Part shown: positions 6,719 through 10,112 of the stretch, piece by piece | How the letters are laid out: every line of letters begins with the position of its first letter | Numbering within the stretch: the first letter of the stretch is position 1 | From: Kiloniellaceae bacterium | Lineage (GTDB): Bacteria; Pseudomonadota; Alphaproteobacteria; Kiloniellales; Kiloniellaceae | Reading direction: 5' to 3' | Length of the DNA: 10,112 nt | NCBI GenBank assembly: GCA_021776145.1 | Contig: JAJFGM010000067.1 | Coordinates: forward strand, 1-10,112 | Notes under the pieces: model-generated | What the model was told of the DNA's origin: nothing | The model's input: the letters and a program-made list of their open reading frames with translations, nothing else | Database searches by the model: none | Translations under genes and position numbers: made by a program

Positions 6719-7816
6719 TCAGACGTTGAAGCGGAAATGGAGGACGTCGCCGTCCTTGATGATGTAGTCCTTGCCTTCGGCGCGCATCTTGCCGGCGTCC
6801 TTGGCGGCCTGCTCGCCGCCGCACGCGACGAAGTCGTCATAGGCGATGGTCTCGCCGCGGATGAAGCCGCGCTCGAAATCGGTGTGGATGACCCCGGCGG
6901 CCTCGGGCGCGCGGGCGCCGCGCCGCACCGTCCAGGCGCGCGCCTCCTTGGGGCCGACGGTGAAGAAGGTGATGAGGTCGAGCAGGCTGTAGCCGGCGCG
7001 GATGACCCTCGCCAGGCCGGCCTCTTCGAGGCCGAGGCTCTCAAGGAACTCGGCCTTTTCGGCTGCGTCTTCCAGGCTTGCCACCTCCGCCTCGATGGCC
7101 GCTGAAATGACGACGCAGGCGCTGCCTTCGGCGGCGGCCTGCTCGGCGACGGCGCGCGAGAGGGCGTTGCCCTCGGCGGCGGCGGCCTCTTCGACGTTGG
7201 CGGCATAGAGCACCGGCTTGGCGGTCAGCAGCTGCAATTGCCGGAAGGTTGGCCGCAGGGCTTCGGCGATCTCGACGCCGCGCGCCGGCAGGCCTTCGCG
7301 CAGCGCGGCGGCGACCGGCTCCAGCACCGCGATGCGATCCTTGGCGTCCTTGTCACCGCCCTTGGCGCGCTTGCCGGATGAATAAAGTTGCCGCTCCACC
7401 GAATCGAGGTCTGCCAGCATCAATTCGGTTTCCACCGTTTCGGCATCGCGCAGGGGATCGACGCTGCCGTCGACGTGGGTGACTTCACCCTCGAAACAGC
7501 GCAGCACGTGAACGATGGCGTCGACCTCGCGGATGTTGGAAAGGAACTGGTTGCCCAGGCCCTCGCCCTTGGAGGCGCCGCGCACGAGCCCGGCGATGTC
7601 GACGAACTCGAGGAAGGTTGGAATGGTCTTGGCCGACTTGCCGAGACGCGCCAGGGTGTCGAGCCGTGGGTCGGGGACCGGCACGCGCCCGACGTTGGGC
7701 TCGATGGTGCAGAAGGGATAGTTGGCGGCTTCCGCCGCCGCCGCCTCGGTCAGGGCGTTGAAAAGGGTCGACTTGCCGACATTGGGCAGGCCGACGATAC
7801 CGCAATTGAAACCCAT
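6719..7816 (-). CDS. ychF: YchF (OLA1-type) ribosome-binding ATPase
   Basis: This 365-residue protein is YchF, a conserved Obg-related P-loop ATPase that binds ribosomes and is linked to translation and oxidative-stress response. The sequence shows the P-loop GLPNVGKS (9-16), the switch motif DIAG (73-76) followed by LVRGASKGEGLGNQFL, and NVEE (207-210) in place of the GTPase NKxD motif, the change that gives this family its ATP preference. Cys36 in PFCTIEP matches Cys35 of E. coli YchF, implicated in redox control. A coiled-coil helical region lies at about 115-190 and a TGS domain at about 280-363, ending in the typical HFRFNV. Length is normal. The start is fixed by family conservation, although the best ribosome binding site, AGGAG (complement of 7829-7833), is 12 bp away, rather far. 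No unusual neighbour helps its function. Confidence 0.97.
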   Translation of the reverse strand: MGFNCGIVGLPNVGKSTLFNALTEAAAAEAANYPFCTIEPNVGRVPVPDPRLDTLARLGKSAKTIPTFLEFVDIAGLVRGASKGEGLGNQFLSNIREVDAIVHVLRCFEGEVTHVDGSVDPLRDAETVETELMLADLDSVERQLYSSGKRAKGGDKDAKDRIAVLEPVAAALREGLPARGVEIAEALRPTFRQLQLLTAKPVLYAANVEEAAAAEGNALSRAVAEQAAAEGSACVVISAAIEAEVASLEDAAEKAEFLESLGLEEAGLARVIRAGYSLLDLITFFTVGPKEARAWTVRRGARAPEAAGVIHTDFERGFIRGETIAYDDFVACGGEQAAKDAGKMRAEGKDYIIKDGDVLHFRFNV

Positions 7817-7927
7817 GACCGAGGATAACTCCTGAATTAGATTTTGAAGTCCCGACTTGCCGGATCTTTAGGCGTTAAGCGGCCCCGCCGCGCGCATGGC
7901 AGCTTCGGAGGCTACCACGGCGGCACG

Positions 7928-7956
7928 TTCTTACACGCCGGTGTGATTTGTGCCAA
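7928..7956 (-). promoter_or_regulatory. ychF: Candidate ychF promoter
   Basis: On the minus strand TTGGCA (complement of 7951-7956), a 17-bp spacer and TAAGAA (complement of 7928-7933) form a sigma-70-like pair, with a good -35 and a weak -10, about 110 bp before the ychF start. A small inverted repeat, ACAC-GCCG-GTGT (7933-7944), sits across the spacer. This is inferred from sequence only. Confidence 0.3.
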
Positions 7957-7986
7957 GCGGGGAGGAATCTCCGTTGGAAAAGTCAT

Positions 7987-7996
7987 TTAGCGCTAA
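7987..7996. repeat. Perfect palindrome TTAGCGCTAA
   Basis: This 10-bp palindrome lies in the 367-bp divergent region between ychF and the XRE regulator. A related but imperfect sequence, TTTAGGCGTTAAG, is found at 7867-7879. It could be a protein binding site; no partner is known. Confidence 0.35.
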
Positions 7997-8036
7997 GAAT
8001 TGCACCGATGGTTAATTCAGTGCGGTCACTCCAAAT

Positions 8037-8052
8037 CTTTTCCAGGGAAAAG
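8037..8052. promoter_or_regulatory. Candidate operator: CTTTTCC-AG-GGAAAAG
   Basis: Two perfect inverted 7-bp arms around a 2-bp centre lie 131 bp before the preferred start of the XRE regulator (50 bp before an upstream alternative start). This is a typical shape for a dimeric helix-turn-helix operator, possibly autoregulatory. A single half-site, GGAAAAG, is also at 7976-7982, but the same 7-mer occurs in coding sequence elsewhere in the window, so the half-site alone means little. Confidence 0.4.
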
Positions 8053-8171
8053 GAGTCAACCCACGGTCAAAAGCACAAGCCTATCGCTACTTCGGAATTT
8101 TTATGATACGAAATATCGGGAACGTAGTTGATAGTCGACTCTCAGGCGGGGTTTTGGCGCGGACAGTCAAT

Positions 8172-8176
8172 AGGGA
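8172..8176 (+). promoter_or_regulatory. Ribosome binding site supporting the internal start of the XRE regulator
   Basis: AGGGA is 7 bp before the ATG at 8184. The upstream in-frame ATG at 8103 has no comparable site, and the 27 codons between them include rare ATA, CGA and AGG codons. Confidence 0.5.
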
Positions 8177-8183
8177 ACAAACG

Positions 8184-8837
8184 ATGCGGGCGCGGGAACG
8201 GGCAGAGCTTGGCGAGCGGTTGCGTCGACTGCGCAAGCGCAACGGTTGGACCCTTGCCGTGCTAAGCGACATTTCCGGTCTCGCGCCTTCAACCCTGTCC
8301 AAGGTTGAAAACAACCAGATTTCGTTGACCTACGATTATCTTGTCAAGCTGGCAGACGGGCTCGATATCGATATTGCTGAGCTTTTTAACGGAACCGACC
8401 CGATGCCGCCCTCCGGCCGGCGCAGCATCACTCGGCGAGGCAAGGGACGACCCGTCGAGACGCCAAACTACGATTACGAGTATCTTTGCACGGATCTGGC
8501 GAAAAAGCGCATGATTCCGATACTTGTGCGTATAAAGGCGCATGGACTCGAGGAGTTTGGCGCTCTTCTGCGGCATAGTGGCGAGGAAGTGATATACGTT
8601 CTGGAGGGTGCGATCGAAGTCCGTACAGAGTACTACGAACCCGTGGTTTTGACGATCGGTGATTGTATTTATCTCGACAGCACTATGGGTCACGGGTATC
8701 TGGCTGCGGGAGAGACTGACGCCACCGTACTTGGTGTCTGCTCTGGTCCCGACGTAGGTTTAGCCAAGACAACGAAGACGATTCGGACTCGAAAGGCGCA
8801 GAGAAAAACCTCGTCGCGAAAGACGGAAGGCGATTGA
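8184..8837 (+). CDS. XRE-family transcriptional regulator with C-terminal cupin domain
   Basis: This 217-residue protein (244 if the ATG at 8103 is used) combines an N-terminal helix-turn-helix DNA-binding domain with a C-terminal cupin sensor domain, a common design for regulators that sense a small metabolite. In the numbering of the shorter form, the helix-turn-helix covers about 8-70, with LGERLRRLRKRNGWTLAVLSDISGLAPSTLSKVENNQISL as core. The cupin covers about 113-187, with RHSGEEVIYVLEGAIEV and a later LTIGDCIYLDSTMGHGY; His131, Glu135 and His170 are possible metal ligands. The C-terminal tail of about 30 residues is rich in Lys, Arg and Thr. Codon use is less GC-biased than in the neighbours, hinting at a different history. 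The next gene downstream is a solute-binding protein on the same strand, so a role in regulating uptake is likely but unproven. The ligand is not identifiable. Confidence 0.88.
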   Translation: MRARERAELGERLRRLRKRNGWTLAVLSDISGLAPSTLSKVENNQISLTYDYLVKLADGLDIDIAELFNGTDPMPPSGRRSITRRGKGRPVETPNYDYEYLCTDLAKKRMIPILVRIKAHGLEEFGALLRHSGEEVIYVLEGAIEVRTEYYEPVVLTIGDCIYLDSTMGHGYLAAGETDATVLGVCSGPDVGLAKTTKTIRTRKAQRKTSSRKTEGD

Positions 8838-8858
8838 CCAGAGTCTCGCATCGAAGCC

Positions 8859-8878
8859 CCGATCGGTCTACCGATTGG
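8859..8878. terminator. Hairpin just after the XRE regulator
   Basis: CCGATCGGT and ACCGATTGG form a 9-bp stem with one G-T wobble around a 2-nt centre, 21 bp after the regulator stop codon. No T run follows directly. It could end the regulator transcript, or act as a palindromic binding site ahead of the solute-binding-protein gene. Confidence 0.4.
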
Positions 8879-8933
8879 CGCCGAGAAGGATTACAAGTGA
8901 ACCAACCCATCTGTCCGTTCTTCCGCGCGAAGC

Positions 8934-9003
8934 CTTTTTTTGGTGAACGCAATTAGAGATCTTTTTTTGACAATCGGAAAAATTTGTGCCTCTCTTGCAT
9001 AAT
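8934..9003 (+). promoter_or_regulatory. AT-rich likely promoter region of the solute-binding protein
   Basis: This stretch holds two copies of CTTTTTTTG (8934-8942 and 8961-8969), 27 bp apart, a consensus -35 TTGACA (8967-8972) and CATAAT (8998-9003). The 25-bp gap between the last two is too long for one sigma-70 promoter. TTGCA at 8995-8999 also resembles a sigma-54 -12 element, but the matching -24 (TTGTGC at 8984) is poor. The first T7 tract follows a short CTTC/GAAG stem (8920-8932), so it may instead end the upstream transcript. I cannot fix the exact promoter. Confidence 0.35.
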
Positions 9004-9075
9004 AATTTCTTGACCCAAATCCTGCACGTGAGAACGGGCGGGAAAACAAGAATCCAAGAAACAGGGAGACCCGAA

Positions 9076-10112
9076 ATGAAAACAGGCCACGTAGTTGCAG
9101 CATGGCTGGTTACGGCCCTAGCTGCGTCCGTTCCCTTTGGCGCCGCCGAGGCGGCAAGCTGCCCGATCAAGATCGGCGGCCTCGCGCCCCTATCGGCGCC
9201 CGGCGCGGTCGGCGGTGGCGAAGCCATGCGCGACGCGATGCTGTTCGCCCAGAGAGACATCAACGCATCCGGCGGTGTCCTTGGCTGCGACATCGAAGTG
9301 ATCATCGCCGATACCGAAGGCCTGCCGGAAAAGGCCTCGGCCATCATGGAGAAGCTCATCACCCAGGACGGCGTGGTCGCCGTCGGCGGTGGCTATCACA
9401 GCTCGGTGGGCGTCGCCTCGAAGGATGTCGCCGACAATCGCAAGATCCCCGTGGTCTTTGCCGAGACCTGGAACGACACCATTACCGGCGACAAGCAGAA
9501 GTATATCTTCCGCATCGCGCCCTTGAGTTCCTGGGCCTCCGCCACCCTGTGGAAAGCGGCGCTTCTGGTCCCAAACATCAAGAAGGTCGCGATCCTCACC
9601 GAGAATACCGACTACGGTATCCCGGCTGCCGAGGAGACCACCAAGGGCTTGGCGGACAACGGCATTGAGGCGGTTACCTTCGGCGTCGATATCGGCACGC
9701 AGGATTATGCCGGCATCGTCGAGCGCATGAAGGCTGAAGAGCCGGACTACATCATCGTCCTGGCCACCGGCGAAGCGGGCTACAACTTCACCCAGCAGGC
9801 CGCCGACGCCGGCATGGGTCCCCTCGACCTTCCCTTCCAGGCCGGTCAGGTGTCGCTCGAAAGCAAGGCCTATTGGGAAAACGTACCCGATGGCAACTAT
9901 GCCTTCGTGCAGCGCATCGGCACGCCGGTGACCCTGTGGAACGAGAAAGCCCTCAAGCTGAACGCCGACTACACGGCCAAGACCGGCAAGGGCGCCATCG
10001 AGAGCTATGCGCTGGAGGCCTATGACTCCATCGCGGTTCTCGCTCAGGCCATCAACGAGGCCGGCAGCACCGACGGCGACGCCATCGTCGAGGCGCTGGA
10101 GAACATCAGCCA
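9076..10112 (+). CDS. ABC transporter substrate-binding protein, Leu/Ile/Val-type (partial, runs off the window)
   Basis: The first 345 residues of a periplasmic type I solute-binding protein are visible; the frame is open to the window end, where roughly the last 10-15% is missing. A signal peptide spans about residues 1-26 (MKTGHVVAAWLVTALAASVP, cleavage probably after AEA). The mature part begins CPIKIGGLAPLSAPGA and has the family landmarks EAMRDAMLFAQRDINASGGVLG, VAVGGGYHSSVGVASKDVADNRKIPVV and AILTENTDYGIPAAEETTKGLADNGIEAV, then DYAGIVERMKAEEPDYIIV and ESYALEAYDSI. Such proteins bring branched-chain amino acids, other amino acids, amides or small organic acids to an ABC importer; the ligand cannot be read here. 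Cys29 and Cys71 may form a disulfide. GGGAG at 9064-9068 is 7 bp before the ATG. The permease and ATPase genes are expected downstream. The cupin regulator gene upstream is on the same strand. Confidence 0.93.
   Translation, partial: MKTGHVVAAWLVTALAASVPFGAAEAASCPIKIGGLAPLSAPGAVGGGEAMRDAMLFAQRDINASGGVLGCDIEVIIADTEGLPEKASAIMEKLITQDGVVAVGGGYHSSVGVASKDVADNRKIPVVFAETWNDTITGDKQKYIFRIAPLSSWASATLWKAALLVPNIKKVAILTENTDYGIPAAEETTKGLADNGIEAVTFGVDIGTQDYAGIVERMKAEEPDYIIVLATGEAGYNFTQQAADAGMGPLDLPFQAGQVSLESKAYWENVPDGNYAFVQRIGTPVTLWNEKALKLNADYTAKTGKGAIESYALEAYDSIAVLAQAINEAGSTDGDAIVEALENIS

Noticed and set aside
6512..7105. 197-codon plus-strand open frame overlapping the DUF3291 end and ychF
   Set aside because: Antisense to the well-conserved C-terminal half of YchF and without family features.
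8103..8183. N-terminal extension of the XRE regulator from the upstream ATG
   Set aside because: No clear ribosome binding site, and several rare codons; TATGAT at 8102-8107 could instead be a -10 element. Kept only as an alternative start.
9102..9668. 188-codon plus-strand open frame inside the solute-binding protein region
   Set aside because: It is a shifted frame of the true gene starting at 9076, whose product has a signal peptide and clear family motifs.
1..10112. Search for tRNA, rRNA, CRISPR repeats, transposase or attachment-site repeats
   Set aside because: No cloverleaf, regularly spaced repeat, transposase-like frame or flanking duplication was recognised by reading both strands.

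Overview
The window looks like a piece of chromosome from a GC-rich alphaproteobacterium (my inference). The support is the GC-rich codon use, the style of the ExbB/ExbD/TonB block, the EamA, RidA and DUF3291 genes, and a periplasmic Leu/Ile/Val-type binding protein. I see no rRNA, tRNA, CRISPR array, transposase or integrase, so most of the window is ordinary core and accessory chromosome.

Bases 1-2640 hold a compact plus-strand operon for an energy-transducing inner-membrane complex: an ExbB/TolQ-type protein, two different ExbD/TolR-type proteins and a TonB-like transducer with a long acidic Glu/Pro linker. The genes are 6 bp apart, 3 bp apart and overlapping by 4 bp. Two membrane-embedded carboxylates known from E. 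coli ExbB/ExbD are replaced here: Val for Glu in ExbB helix 3, and Asn for Asp in the second ExbD. The first ExbD keeps its Asp. This suggests an asymmetric ExbD pair and is the most interesting feature of the window.

Bases 2847-4418 encode an alkaline-phosphatase-superfamily phosphodiesterase-like enzyme with unusual metal-site residues. Bases 4557-5985 (minus strand) hold a ten-helix EamA/DMT transporter followed by a RidA-family protein, probably co-transcribed. Bases 6156-6659 (plus) encode a DUF3291 protein. Bases 6719-7816 (minus) encode YchF, a conserved ribosome-associated ATPase.

The last part, 7817-10112, is more AT-rich in its gaps and looks like a small regulated unit: an XRE helix-turn-helix regulator with a C-terminal cupin sensor domain, then a solute-binding protein for an amino-acid-type ABC transporter that runs off the window end. 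The two gaps around the regulator contain several short inverted repeats, including a near-perfect 16-bp palindrome before the regulator and a 20-nt hairpin just after it. It is plausible that the cupin regulator controls the transporter, but this is an inference from adjacency.
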